Source of the DNA: Molossus alvarezi
Lineage: Eukaryota; Chordata; Mammalia; Chiroptera; Molossidae
DNA length: 64,000 bases
Direction: 5' to 3'
NCBI GenBank assembly: GCA_037176705.1
Contig: CM073905.1
Span: 30,722,986-30,786,985 of the forward strand
Part shown: piece by piece, positions 50,377 through 62,549 of the stretch
Position numbering within the stretch: position 1 is the stretch's first letter
Layout of the letters: each line of letters opens with the position of its first letter
Translations under genes and position numbers: made by a program
The notes under the pieces: generated by a model
The model's input: only the letters and a program-made list of their open reading frames with translations
The model's database searches: none
Told to the model about the DNA's origin: nothing

Positions 50377-50645
50377 CTTTCTTTTTTTTCTTTTTATTTT
50401 TTATCCTCACCCGAGGACATTTTTGCATTCATCTTCAGATAGAGCAGGAGGGAGGGAGGGAGGGAGGAAGAGAGAGAGAGAAACATCAATGCGAGAGAGA
50501 CACATCGACTGGTTGCCACCCACACGACCCCAACCAGGGTCGGGGACAAACTGCAACCGAAGTACGTGCCCATAGCGGGAACTGAACCCGGGCCTCTCTG
50601 GTCCACGGGCTGACATTCTAACCGCTGAGCCCAACCGGCCAGGGC
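50377..50645 (-). mobile_element. VES SINE, ATATCC-tail-related
   Basis: Antisense copy: ATCCTCACCCGAGGACAT, AAACATCAATGCGAGAGAG, and a head ending CCAACCGGCCAGGGC. Target-site duplication CTTCTAGCCTTTTC / CTTCCAGCCTTTTC. Confidence 0.95.
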
Positions 50646-51069
50646 TCTTCCAGCCTTTTCTATGGGAACACTCTTCTGTTTCTAGCAAAACCGTTCCAAG
50701 CACACGTCTTCCAGGAGGCAGCGTATTCTCACTCCAGTGTGTCTGTCCCTAGACACGTGATGAAAGTCAGCTGGATTATTGTTCTTCTAATTTTAGGGGT
50801 GTGGGGAGGGAGAAGCTGCCTCATTCTTCCCAGAAAGGTTTATCCCGCCCCAGCGCCTCCCTAAGCTTCCGCTCTAGTCCCCACTCGGGAACGAAGACAC
50901 GGAGAGCTCGGGGCCCGGCGGAGACATGGTTGCAGCACAAGGTCCCCTTCCTTGCAGCTGAGGCGGCATCGCGAATCCTCATGGCGGAAACCCTTCCCTG
51001 GTCGAGGGGCCTCTGTTTAACGTGGATGAATGCAGCGCTCCTGCCAGCGACTAAAAACACGGCCCCCGC

Positions 51070-51240
51070 CAGGCCTCCGCGGTGCTTTGCGTCGGGCCAG
51101 GCACTGGGATGGTCTCCCGTTCTGTCACTGTGCCCGCTTTACAGATGGGAAGACTGAGGTCCGAGAGGCAAAGGGAGCCCCCGCCAGGCCATCGAACAAA
51201 CGACTGCCAGAACCGGGATTTGAGCAAATGTGCGTCAGGA
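51070..51240 (-). mobile_element. MIR SINE fragment
   Basis: TTTACAGATGGGAAGACTGA and AACGACTGCCAGAACCGGG in antisense MIR order. Confidence 0.5.
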
Positions 51241-51556
51241 CAGTTGTCCAGTGCGGTCCTTCTTTGTCACAGCTGCCTGGGCCAGGTCAGGGGAGCAGGC
51301 TCCACTGTGACCAGCGGCCACGGATTTTTCTACCTTCGATCACATCCAAACTACCTGGGGGGCTTGGTAACCAAAGAAAGCCCAGGCCCCCTCTCACTCG
51401 TACAAGCCAACGCCCCTTTTTCATTGTGTTCTAGAAGCTTCCGTACACCACAGTTGGAGGGCCACTGGCTTATTTAAACTGGGCTTCATTTCTGTAGCTT
51501 TAATTCTCTGCTGTTTGTGTACTTCTGAAGTGCCCTATAAATTCTTGTGGGGCCAG

Positions 51557-51583
51557 CACACACACACACACACACACACACAC
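51557..51583. repeat. CA microsatellite
   Basis: About thirteen CA units. Confidence 0.95.
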
Positions 51584-52379
51584 CTCTGAGTTACACACAA
51601 CTGTCCCTCTCTCAGCCTTGTCCTGTCCCCCGCACTCTCATACAAACAGGGTCTCTCACGCACAGGCCTGCAGAAGACTCATTTCATTGACATTAGCAAC
51701 TCATCCAGTTTCCATAGCCCAGAGACCCCCACCCCCCCAAAAGCCCCCAAATATGTGTTTAGGATCCCCAAAGCATTTAAATCCATGCTTCCTAGTGTGG
51801 CCCCTGACCAGCATCACCTGGGAACGGGGTAGTGAAGAAAATTCATACCCGCCCCAGAAGCCCTGGGGGTCCTGCTCCGTGTTTCAAGAAGCCTTGTGGG
51901 AGGTTCTGCACACGCAGGCTCCGACCCACTGCTTTGAGGGAACCTGCCCCCACTTGTACTTCCCTCCTGCCAAGAGCACCCTGCACACCTGGGAAGCCTT
52001 GTCCCCTCACTGAGTGACTCTTCCAGGCAGCACTGAGGGGAGCAGCTGAGCCCAAAGCGAGCGAGGGCCGGAAGGTCCCGGTACGAGAACCAGCGCGGCC
52101 CGAGCGCCGTCTCTCAGCATCCGTGCGGACGTGAGTTCGCTGCGGTGCCTCCCACACACGTGTACGGAGCTGGCTGCGGGCTAGGCTGCACGCTAGGCGC
52201 TCAGAGCCCAGTTCCAGTGGTTCAGACAAGGACTGGACCTCCCAGTGGAGGAGGCAGACAGTACAGGTTAGACAAGCCAGTCAGATAGTCAAGGCGCTGT
52301 GTTCATTTGGGAAGGTCCCAAATGGGGTGGGGAAGGATGTTAGAGCCATAGGAGGGCTGCTTTGAGGAGGGGCTCAGAA

Positions 52380-52700
52380 GAGGTGTCTTAGGGGAGGTGA
52401 CACTGAGCTGACATGCAGAGAGGAGGAGGGGATGGCCTTGCAAAGAGGCAGGGAAAGAGCAGTCCACGCCGGGGGTACAGCAGGTGCAAAGGCCCTGAGG
52501 TGGGAACGAGGTGGACGTGTTTGAGGACCAAAAGGAAGCAAGGGCGGGGACGTCAGGTGGTGGGCAAGGCTGCAGAGCCTCCAGAGTGCAGGCCAAGCCA
52601 CGGAGATAATCCTCACGTGGCGGGAAAGGCGGTGGAAGGTTTTAACTGGAGCCCATGCTGCGCTGGGAGCATCCTGAGGGCCTGGCTGCTACCTCCCCTT
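52380..52700. mobile_element. Ancient interspersed repeat, family not named
   Basis: GGTGCAAAGGCCCTGAGGTG and GTTTGAGGACCAAAAGGAAG parallel 49250-49310; same unnamed family. Confidence 0.4.
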
Positions 52701-53109
52701 ACACGCGGCCCGTGGTCCAGTGTGTCGAAGCTCACGTGGCGGAGGGCAGAGACGGCAGCACCCACGCCGAGCTCTGGAGGGGACAGTGGAGGAAGGGGGT
52801 GCCGCGCCGTCCTGGCTGTGTGTGGCTTCAGGAGGGAGGCCGAGTGGGAAGGGGTGGGACTTCTGGGTTTCACACAGGTGTTGTTAGGGTAGAGGGGCTT
52901 GGGCACTGCGCCCTGGGGAAGAGGAGGAAGAACAGGATTTCTCCATGTTCTTGGAAGAGTTTTTTAAATTTCTCACCTGGTGAGTGTCCTCAGGCCCTTG
53001 GCAGGGTGCCTGAGGCCAATGCCGTGTCGCAGTCCTAAGGGGCGGACAGTTTTGCCCACGTGCATGCGACATCCAGCCCCCACCCGTCTCCCAGGGACAC
53101 TAGTGATGA

Positions 53110-53660
53110 AATCCCACAGGGCCTCATTTGCCCAGCGCTTTCAATCTGGTAAATATCAGGAGCTCGGTAATAGATTGTTTATTTCCAACTCCAAATCAGT
53201 TCCTGTTTTTTCAGCCTTTCAGATATAATAGTGCCAGGCTCCTCTCTTTGACAGACCAAGGGGCGGGGGGGGCCGCCTTTGGCCAAGACAGTAACTTGAT
53301 TCCCGATTGAGATCTCGACTTGCTTTTTCTGTAGCTCCGTACTTCTGGGCTTCCTGATTATTTTTCCTTCGGGCCACTTTGATTGTCCTAAATATAACAT
53401 ACAAGAGTTGGGGGGCCTGAGCACATGAAGATTACATCCCCCATCATCCAGTGGAATCGGCTTCCTTTTATGTTCAAAAAGCTGAATTGCTTTCTCTTTA
53501 TAAAGTGCAGCTGAAAAGGTTTTTTGTCTGTGGCTGCCTTTAATTGTGCTGGAATGTAAAGCGTCCGGGACTTTTGTGAAGGAAGCGCTATAAATGTACT
53601 GCATCATTATCATTATTATTATTAGCATCATCTCATGTACATTGCCTATGCCTACTGGTG
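53110..53660. other. Candidate conserved non-coding block
   Basis: Repeat-free and AT-richer. Includes GCCTTTAATTGTGCTGGAAT, GAAGGAAGCGCTATAAATG and a short ATT run near 53605-53625. No coding potential. Conservation is inferred. Confidence 0.3.
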
Positions 53661-54134
53661 AATGGTCACATGACCAGCGCAGGACTCGCATGGGTGAAGA
53701 CTTGGCCACTGGCCGCCACTGTCCTCGACTCTCAAAGATCCTGAATCAGCATGTGTGACACCACTTAAAAAATAACTTCTGTGCCTTAAAGACACAAGCG
53801 GTAACTCGTTTGTTACTGAAAACGCAGATCAGCAGAAAGAAGAAAGTGAAATTCATCCGTAACGTTTCCGCGCCGGAGAGAATCGCATTCACATTTTGGC
53901 GTGTTTCCTTCCGGGGAGTTTTCTTAGTACGCAGCAGGTCCTCAGATAACATTGCTTCATTTAAGTATAATGATGATGACGTGCCCTAGGAACTTAACTC
54001 GTGTGTGTATCAATTAGCCTGTAGTAAAAGTGGTTTCTTATACATTGGGACACTTAAAGTCGCAGTAGCTATCAACCACGACTGTTAAGTGAGGGTGTAT
54101 TGTATATACAAACTCACAGGTTTGTATGTGTCAG

Positions 54135-54480
54135 GGTGATGGCAGCTGCTGTAACAAATAAGTCTAAAAACATTAAGTGGCTTACCACCAAAGAAACCCA
54201 TTTGTGGCTCACATCATAGTCCAAGATGGGTGCTTCTGGATTGTAAGTGGCTTTTATTCATGTGTGGAGGGACCCAAGGCCAGTCCCCTCTTTTGGAGTC
54301 ACCCGAGGGCTCAGAGTTCCCTGTTTCTAGCTGGGGGGAGAATTAAGAGCAAGCAAAGGCGTGTGGGAGGTTTCCATGAGCCATGCTAAGAAGTGCCCAT
54401 GATTTCACCCCTGTGCTCTGGGCTGGCATGGTCCCTTGACCACCCTTGACCACAAGGGAGGCTGAGAAATTGCTCACTGT
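54135..54480. mobile_element. MaLR-like LTR fragment
   Basis: GCAGCTGCTGTAACAAATAA, CATTAAGTGGCTTACCACC and GGGCTGGCATGGTCCCTTG. Family uncertain. Confidence 0.45.
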
Positions 54481-54639
54481 ATTCCTGGGAGGAAGACGCT
54501 GTGCGTTTTGGTGACACACAAACATTCATGGATTGATCTTCTGTCCCGTTGAGGATGGACTCGCCCAGCCACCCTCTTTTGTGACTCACTGTGTCACTAA
54601 ACACTATAAGTATGAACACTCCTTTTTGAAAAGTTTGAG

Positions 54640-54790
54640 CCCGTTGCAAATTTCTTCACTCCTGTTTGCCTCAGTTTCCCCATCCACAAAATGGGGATAA
54701 CGTTGATCTCTCTTGCCAAGTAGTGATAAGAATTAAAGAGCTTATGTAGAAAGACTATAGTTTAATACCTCCCGTAACTGGATCTCCTCG
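54640..54790 (+). mobile_element. MIR SINE fragment
   Basis: TTTGCCTCAGTTTCCCCATC and CACAAAATGGGGATAACG. Confidence 0.65.
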
Positions 54791-55959
54791 CTGCTATAGT
54801 AATAACGATAATATTCTAACAACAGTGATGATGGCAGTAATGATCATGATAGCAGCAATTAGGAGAAGACATTTCTCCCAGGTGCCGTTGTCACTGCAAA
54901 CAGCAGGTGTTTCGTGTTTATTAAAATGCTGTGAGGATATGGCTGTGGTTTCCCTACTCTGATCTGAGTCCCAGCTCCTGGCTTGTACCTCGGACAAATT
55001 ACTTAACCTCTTTAAACGTCGAGCCGTTCAGGAAGAGATGTTGAGTAAGGAGCTGGATATACTGGTCTCAAGCTCAGACGAAAGGTTGGGACTGGAAATA
55101 ACCCATGTGTGAGTCACCTGCAAAGAAGTGGTGATTGAAGCTGTGGACTTCCTCAGAGGCCAAGGTTGTTGGGGGGGGGGCGGGGGGGTCACCCGAGGAC
55201 GGAGCCTGGAGCACCTCCAGCGTGGGGTGGCCCGGTGGGAAGGGTCTCTGCACAGAGGACTGAGAAGAAGCAGGCAGGGCGGTAGAGACAATCAAAGAGC
55301 GTGGGATTATGGAGCTATTGTGTGTTATTTTCACCGGGGGCACTTCTCACCATGCCGCGACAATTCTTTGGTTCCTGCATTAGTGTCTTTGCTTCTTATC
55401 TCTCTTCCCTACATCCCCTCCCCCACGTAGAACATAAGCCCCAGGAAAGCAGGACCTCAGCTATTTGACTCACCTCTGTATCCTCAGCCCCTAAAATATT
55501 AGGTCCTCCTTAAATACTTGAATCAAGGAATAACAGTTTCCAAAAATACGTTCACATGCATTTTCCCAGCCTGCCCCTCTCGGCAAGCGTAGCAGCCAAC
55601 AGTGAATGGTGCTGTTTCCCTAGAATCACTGCGAAATGAGCGGGACCTGAGCGAAACGTAACACAAGCACGTTGGAGGGTGGCTGGCTGTGGGATGTGGG
55701 AGATTTAATGGTGGTGAAAACAAAAAAGGTGTCCGTTATGTGATGCAAAGGATAATAAGACGATAAAGAGGCTGCGTGGTTTGGCGGGTTTTGCCCCAAA
55801 TGTTCGTCACGCGTAAGGTCCTGGGTGTGATGGCCTTTGCCCTCATGGCGCTCACAGACGGACTGGCAACTGGATGATCCTCAAACTGTGTCCTGATTTC
55901 TGTAATAGTATCGTAGGGGACTGTGGGGACCCAGAGCCAGCCCTCTATTCAACCAAAGA

Positions 55960-56240
55960 ATTGGCCAGATGGATAAGAAAGTGTTGGCATTCCTCATAAA
56001 TGGAACAGCATCTGCAAAGGGATAGAGGTGGGGGGAACCAAGACTTGGGGTCTTTGGGGGGAGTTGTGAACTGGAGTAGAGGATCCACAGGGGGAACAGC
56101 AAGAGCTGAGAAGCTGGAGATGATCTTAAAGGACCCTGTGAGCCAGGACTTGGAACTTTTCTTCTGAAGGCAAGGGGGCGCCACCCAGCGATTTAACCAG
56201 AGGAGTGACACAGTCTGGTTTGCACGATAGGAAGCCCACT
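55960..56240. mobile_element. Ancient interspersed repeat, family not named
   Basis: CAGCATCTGCAAAGGGATAG and GATTTAACCAGAGGAGTGAC share landmarks with 35890-36265. Confidence 0.35.
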
Positions 56241-56689
56241 TTGGGGTGATCCCTTTTCTTAGGAGAGATTGCAGCAGGATGGTATGTCTTTCCCCTGAGA
56301 ATGGCGTGGACAGTTGGAGTTGATCCTAATCGGACTTTGCCGGGAGCCCACGCGGGGCGGAATGCCCCAGCTGCTAAGAGACACCGGGCATGGCTCCCTA
56401 CGGGGACAGCAGCAGCGAACTGGCTGTCCTTGGGAAAGGAAGACATTTTTCAACAGCTTTCACTATCTCCCCGAGCTAAAAATAGCCAGCAGCACTGTCA
56501 TGTTTGGACGGCAAGTGCGGGCAACATCAGGCCCCTAACACGTGTCCCAGCAACTGGAAGGATGGTTTCCTCGCCTTGCTGGCAGGTGGTGGGCAAACAA
56601 AGATTCAGGAGCATCTGGGTGGCTTCTTGGAGAAAGGCCAGATGGTCATTAAAAGCCGGTTCCCTGCGATCTGATGAACCCGTGTGGAA

Positions 56690-56860
56690 ACACTGGGTTT
56701 TCTGCATTTTGAATCATTTTAATAACCCTTTGAGGTGGGTACCAGGCAACTCCCCATTTCTAGACGAGGAAACAGAGATCAAGCATTATGCTGAAGGTCA
56801 GAAAGCTAGGAAGGGGCAGGATTTGAACCTAAGACTGGCTCAGACTGAAATCCGTGTCAA
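56690..56860 (-). mobile_element. MIR SINE fragment
   Basis: CTAGACGAGGAAACAGAGAT and GAAGGTCAGAAAGCTAGGAA in antisense MIR order. Confidence 0.5.
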
Positions 56861-57234
56861 ACCATCCTCTTGTTCTCTTTCCTGTTACTCCCGTACCTAA
56901 GCCCATCCCTTTTCGTATGCCTTAGAGCCCTCCACTGCTGGGTCCCCGCCCCCGGGAAGGACAAAGGCAGGCCTACCTCTGGGTCAAACTCCGAACCACC
57001 AAACTTGGCTGGCTTGGGACTTGTTGAGTTGACATCAGGTGCCAGTTGAAACCCTGGTGTTTGTCCCTTTCCCCCTCTCTCCCTGTGGCAGACTCCAGGG
57101 TCCGTGAGCGGACAGGGAGCGGGGAGGGCTTGGAAGAGTGTGTTTTCTCTGCTCTGGGAACTCACCGGCCTTGGGGTCCAGGTTGATGCATTCCCAGCCT
57201 CATTCCAGATGCCTGGGCACTGCTCAGCTTTTGC

Positions 57235-57420
57235 TTTGTCCCTGCCAGGTCGTGTTTAAGATAATTAAGCCCATAAATCAAATAATAAATAGATATCGAC
57301 TCTTTGTCATGGAGTCTATCAGGATTAATTGACCACTGGGAATACTGCTTTCCTCAATCAATGGGGAGCGGGGGGGATTAATAAATCTTGATAATGACTG
57401 GCAACAGGAAAATCGATAGG
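57235..57420. other. Candidate conserved non-coding block
   Basis: AT-rich and repeat-free, with TTAAGATAATTAAGCCCATA and AATAATAAATAGATATCG. Enhancer-like by composition only. Confidence 0.3.
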
Positions 57421-57754
57421 TACATTACTATATGCATTGGGAGCATATATCTCTGAATGTGAAAAGAGTTTGTTTTGGAAGCAGAGAGGGGGAGCCAGAG
57501 GGGCGGGAAAGAGAGACAGAGAGAGATTATCAGTATCCTTCAATCCAAGCATGGTACCTAGTACACTGTGGGGGCTCATTGATTCTCGGTGAACTGCAGA
57601 AATCCAAGGAGAGGTTTGCTTTCAAATGAGACTGTATTTAGTGTTTACTTTTTCAGTTCTCTGCATGTCCTAGTGCCCAGAAATCTCCTCTGCCCATGGA
57701 TTGCATGGTTGTAGTTTGGCCTTCCAGGGGGAAGGAAAGAGAGGAGGGAAGGAT

Positions 57755-57830
57755 TGGATACGATGGGGGATGGGGGAGGGGAGAGGAGAGGGTGGGGGAG
57801 GGGAGGGGAGGGGAGGGGAGGGGAGGGGAG
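57755..57830. repeat. GGGGA simple repeat
   Basis: Seven or so consecutive GGGGA units on the + strand, a strong G-quadruplex candidate. Confidence 0.9.
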
Positions 57831-58083
57831 ACCTGGCTGCTTCCGTGCTGGCCACTGTCACTGAGAGAGATTGGAGATGACATCAGGTTCAGGGTGCAAA
57901 ATAGATAGTTTGGTTGGCCTTTTGCACACGAGGGGTGCCGCCGAGTCTTTCAAGGGGCAACATGAAGTAGTCATGTAGATACATCGTAGTTCAGAGATGA
58001 GTTCTGGATTAGGGATGTAAAACCCGGAGCCGTCTGTGTTGTGAGATACGAGGAGCCATAGGCCCGGGGAGATGGCCTGGGGT

Positions 58084-58270
58084 CATGCTCCTCAAACTCG
58101 ACCATGCCTCTGAGTGCCCCGGAGGGTCTGTGCAGAGGCAGGCTGCTGAGATCCACCCCCAGAGTTTCCCGTTTCGTAGCTCTTGGCTAGGGGCCTGGGA
58201 AATTGCATTTTTAACACGTTCCCAGGTGATGCTGCTGCAGGTGCGGGAACCCCATGCTGCGAACCATTGG
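58084..58270. mobile_element. MER5-like hAT-Charlie MITE
   Basis: CATGCTCCTCAAACTCGACC, ACGTTCCCAGGTGATGCTGC and an end GCGAACCATTGG. Confidence 0.7.
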
Positions 58271-58969
58271 CTCTGGAACAAAACAAAACAAAACAAAAAA
58301 AGCCCAAGTGAGAAGAGGACAGAGTGTACCTGCAAGGAAGACTGATGAGAAGGGGCCAGAAGAGACGGTTGTCATGGAAGCCTGGGGCAGGCAGTGCTGC
58401 AGCCGGGGGTGTGGTCGGCAGTTTCAGGAGCAGGTGCAGAGAGGACAAGAAGACACAATGGAAAGGTGTCCCTTGAAGCTCCTGCAGCCTTCAAGTTTGT
58501 TGGCCTGTGGTTTACCCCTCTTTGCAGACTTCCCCTATCTACCTGCCCAGGGACTCTGGACAACCCCACCTGTGATCCCAGCTGCCCACCACGTGCGTTT
58601 CCAGGTTAGGGCTAAGGTTCAGGTAGGAATGGAGCTACTCACCCTTCCAACTGGAAAGATGCTGCTGGTGACGGTCATCGGAGGGGGTCGGGGGCACAGT
58701 TGGAAGATCCATTCCCAGGAACAGTTACCAGCAGGAAAGAGCTGAAATTCATCAGAATAGCTGTGACTCACAGAGGCTGGAAATGAATCGACTCCCAAGA
58801 GATGTTCTCTCTGGTCACTATGCAGTATTGCTTTCAAAGTAATCATTGATATGCAGCCATCACTTTCAAACTGAGGAAGGGAAGTTAGGTGCTTGGTTGA
58901 ATCCTTTTTAATATGAAAGAGGGCTTTGTTATGCAATGGAATTCTGAATTCTTATGAAGGGGGACATAT

Positions 58970-59110
58970 TTGTTGAGCATCTACTACATGCTGAGTTCTG
59001 TGCTAGGGACTTTATAGATGTTGCTTCATTGAATTGCTGTCCCCAGTTACAGAGGAGGAGCCTGGGACTTAGGGAGATGGAGTAGTTCGTCCAAAGCCTA
59101 CAGCTGGTGT
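58970..59110 (-). mobile_element. MIR SINE fragment
   Basis: TTGAGCATCTACTACATGCT, then GTTCTGTGCTAGGGACTT, antisense order. Confidence 0.5.
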
Positions 59111-59459
59111 GAGCTGTATGTATTATCTTAAAGACTACACTGATTCTTCATGTGAATATTCTTTTTGGTCATTGTCCAAAGCCCTCCGGATGAGGGTCAT
59201 AGCTCACTGTCATTGTCTGGCCACCTCTTTTACCCTTGTGTAGAGTCAAATTTATGGGACTATCCCTCCATACGGAACTTTTAAACTGGGAGAAAAGGGA
59301 GTTGCATATCAAAATCAAGCTTCTGTGTGGTGTCCAGTGTGTGGCCTTGTGGGTCATCAGAAGATTCAAGCTGAGAGTCACAAAAAAGTAGCCTGTGGGG
59401 AAAAGTTCGGTTTACCAGTTGTCTAGCTCTGAGCAATTAGACTGGGGCAGATTTGTGAA

Positions 59460-59625
59460 CTGAAGTTTGTCTTTGGTGTTGGCAGTCATTCGGCCTTTCT
59501 GAGCCTCAGTTTCTGCATCTGTACAATGGAGATGATACTAGGCCCTACCTTGTGGGATGGTTGTAAGGATCGAGTGGGTTCATCCATACGAGACCGTGAG
59601 AACAGAGCGTGGCATGGGTCAGGTG
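59460..59625 (+). mobile_element. MIR SINE
   Basis: TTCTGAGCCTCAGTTTCTGC and ATCTGTACAATGGAGATGAT. Confidence 0.65.
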
Positions 59626-59699
59626 CTGGCAGGGATCGCGTTTGTAGCTGCTGTGACCCAAGGCTGGCGCCATGGGTGCCCGGTGGAGTGGACATAAAT

Positions 59700-59920
59700 G
59701 TAGCCCCAGGTCTGGGCTGCAGTCGAAAGAACGTTGGCTATGGAGTTAGGAGTCTTGCATGAAGTTAGGAGCCCTGTCATTTGCTGGCTATGTGACCTGG
59801 GACAAATCACTTCACCTCTCGGAGCCTCCGTCTTCTCCTCTGGGAAATGGGGCTAGCGGTGTATATTTCTCCAGTGGCTAGGAGGAGTGAATGAAATGTC
59901 AAAACTGAACACTTCGTAAA
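59700..59920 (+). mobile_element. MIR SINE
   Basis: GCTGGCTATGTGACCTGGGA, CTTCACCTCTCGGAGCCTCC and GAAATGGGGCTAGCGG. Confidence 0.65.
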
Positions 59921-59929
59921 GTGACCACG

Positions 59930-60470
59930 TGTCGCGAGCAAGGGCACATCCCCAAAAGGAGTCACACACGTGTGTGTCTTTCCACAATGCTGGATTGATT
60001 AAGGGAGATCTCCTCAAAAGGCCAATAGAGTCCCACACAGGTTATACCCAGAGGGGGAGCTTGTGGGATAGAAACTGGCAGAGTGATCATCTGGAGTGAG
60101 CTCCTGGTCACTGGTGGTGTCCGCAGTGGAGAGACGGGCGTCGGTCTGAAGCCAGGCGGCTGCAGTGGCTGCACATGTCCGGTGGCGTGGAAGTCCTGCA
60201 GGGGTCTGAGCGTGGCCCGTGGTACAGCCCAGCTCTAGCGTGGGGTGGTCGGAGCTCTGAGTCCTTACAGCACCCCAGCGGCAGAGATCCCACTCACATC
60301 AGTGTCCAGATGGAGTCCTTATCCGAGTGTCCAGACCTGTGATTTGGGACGTTCCCATCACACCCCATCCCCTCAGTCTTGACGTTGAACTTGACCTGAC
60401 CGTCACAGCGGACAGTGACCCATCCTGGATTGTCAAAGGTGTGCAGAAAGTCCGCTCTGCTCTATCCACA
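59930..60470 (+). mobile_element. LTR-like dispersed repeat, copy 2
   Basis: Homologous to 24017-24552 in the same orientation, beginning TGTCGCGAGCAAGG and ending TCTATCCACA. Shared blocks are GGTCTGAAGCCAGG and CTCAGTCTTGA. The 36-kb separation and lack of coding sequence between argue for two independent solo LTRs rather than one provirus. Confidence 0.55.
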
Positions 60471-61509
60471 AGCGTTAGAGAGATGAGGGATAATTGAAAA
60501 ATTATATAATAGTAGGTAGTTAATGAAGCATTGACTATATGTCTAGTGTTGTTCTAAGCACTTTGACTCTTCCCAGCTACGAGGGGGGCTGGTCCTTGTC
60601 AGCTCGTGTCTGCTGCTCTCAGAACAGGTTTACATAAGCCCTTGAATGGTGAAGAGAATGTTCTGGTTGCATTGGATTGGCAGATGGCAGTGACCCCGAT
60701 TGAAAGTTGGGACTGCAACTGAGGGGGTCCCACAATCAGTCCCCCCTTCTTGGGACTCAAGCCCTTCAGTGGTCTCTGGGGAAGTGACTGTCCTCATGCT
60801 GGGGTGACTGATGAGAAGCAGGGGTGCCTCTCCCCAGCCTGCTGTCATCTCTCTTTGGCAGAATCAAGTCTTGGGGTTGATAAGTGGCTCTTGCTTGGAA
60901 TCAAAAGGCTCGTCTCCGAGTCCTCTTCAAAAGGGGCTTCGCTTTCTTCCAGGTGTTCAAAAGACCTGGAGGAGTGCCAGGTGGGGAATAGACTGAGTAT
61001 CTTCAAAGGCAAGGAACGGGCCAGCGCCGGCTTCAGCATTTCCCAGCCCAGGCCGGTCCCTCGGAGACGGTCATTAGCACAGCCTCCGGGACTTGCGGGC
61101 GCACATCGAGGGTTCTCCGCGGGCTCGTTTGGAAGGGATTGTAGATCATCGGGGGCTGTCAGAGCATCTCATTCACCTGGGCTCGGTTGCTCTCCAAGCA
61201 AAGGGCTGCCTTTGACAGTTCCTCAGAACTGGAAACACTGCTGCCAGCCCAGTGCGGCTGTAGCCTGTGCTGCGGATACTCCGCTGTTTCTCAGCTGGCC
61301 CGCGGCCCTTCCGCCTGCGGGAGCTGCGCCCTCTCTGGCCTCTCCTTCTGCCCGCCTGCCTTCAGGCTCGATGCTGGCGCATCCCTGGGGCTTGTTTTGT
61401 CACCCGGCGACAGAGTTAGAGGTGAAGAATGGGCGCTGCTTACGTGGCATCCGGAGGGGTGGGCCTCCAGCAGGTGCTGAATTCAGCAAGGAAAGGCAGG
61501 GAGGGAGGG

Positions 61510-61630
61510 AGGAGCCGAGGGTTCTACTGCCGTGTGACCTTGACGAGCCTTCGGTCTTTCCAGCTCTCAGTTTTCTTGTTTGTGAAATGATTATAACATA
61601 CTTTATCCTTAGCTGGGTCATTGCCAGCCT
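61510..61630 (+). mobile_element. MIR SINE fragment
   Basis: GTGTGACCTTGACGAGCC, TCTCAGTTTTCTTGTTTGTG and AAATGATTATAACATAC. Confidence 0.55.
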
Positions 61631-61669
61631 TGTCTGGGATTGGGTGACCTAAGCTGAACCTTTAGGAGT

Positions 61670-61970
61670 GAATGACCACTCATCTGTCCATCTTCTGCTC
61701 GGTTCATCCCTTCACCCACCTCCCTTCACAGACCTGTATACCCACCCATCTCTTCGTCCACCCATCTATCCACCCACCAACCCTCCACCTATTCCTCCAA
61801 TCACTGATTCTGTCCATTCTCCCATCCACCCGTCCACCCACCCACCTATCTGTTCTTCCCATTGTGCATCTATTCAACATGTACCTACTCAACAACTCAT
61901 TCATCCATTCATCGGTTCATCCTTCCATCCTTCAATCTATCCACTCATGTCCCCATCCACCCACTCGTGA
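61670..61970. repeat. CCAT/CCAC tetranucleotide array
   Basis: About 300 bp of degenerate TCCACCCA/TCATCCAT units, the fourth such array in the window. Confidence 0.9.
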
Positions 61971-62549
61971 GTAATCTAGCCAGGTAGCTATTCAGCTATA
62001 GCTGTTGAGAGCCTGCTCTCCATCAGGTACTGCTGGTGGCTGGGAATGAGTACTTGGGACGTAATGGAAGCAGACAGGGGGTCATAGTTAAAGCCAACCC
62101 CTTGAAGCAAGGCCACAATGCTGGGCAGGGTGGTCAGCATCATTCCGATGTCACTGGGTTAGAGCCCACAACAAAGACATCTATGGAAGTATCCATAGAT
62201 GGGCATTTCAGCAGACTGCCCATCAGTGGAAATAAACTGTGGGTCACATGCCCATCTGTGAAAAGAAAACAGACCCCCCCCCCGAAATAAAAAACCAGGC
62301 AGCAAGAATCCGAATCATCTTTGCCTTCATGCTTCCTTCCCTTGGTCCTCATTTTTAGGGTACACTGTGCTGATGAGCATGGGGGCTGAGACCCTGGCAA
62401 CAGAGGAGGAGAAGGTGGTCAGAGGGTAGTCCTGGGCAGTGAGGGTGGGGGGACAGGGTGCCAATTTAGTAGGCTCTGAGGTCGCTTAGCACGTTTTCCA
62501 CAGGTCGGCAGTGGGATGGGGCCTACAGACCAACAGGCAGGGCTGTTCA

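Noticed and set aside
24017..60470. The two LTR-like repeats as the ends of a single provirus
   Set aside because: The 36-kb distance is far beyond provirus length and KSR2 exons lie between them.
60750..61652. A 300-codon open frame on the plus strand, the longest outside tandem arrays
   Set aside because: No recognisable domain, its last part is a MIR fragment, and composition fits chance in GC-rich sequence. A protein search would settle it.
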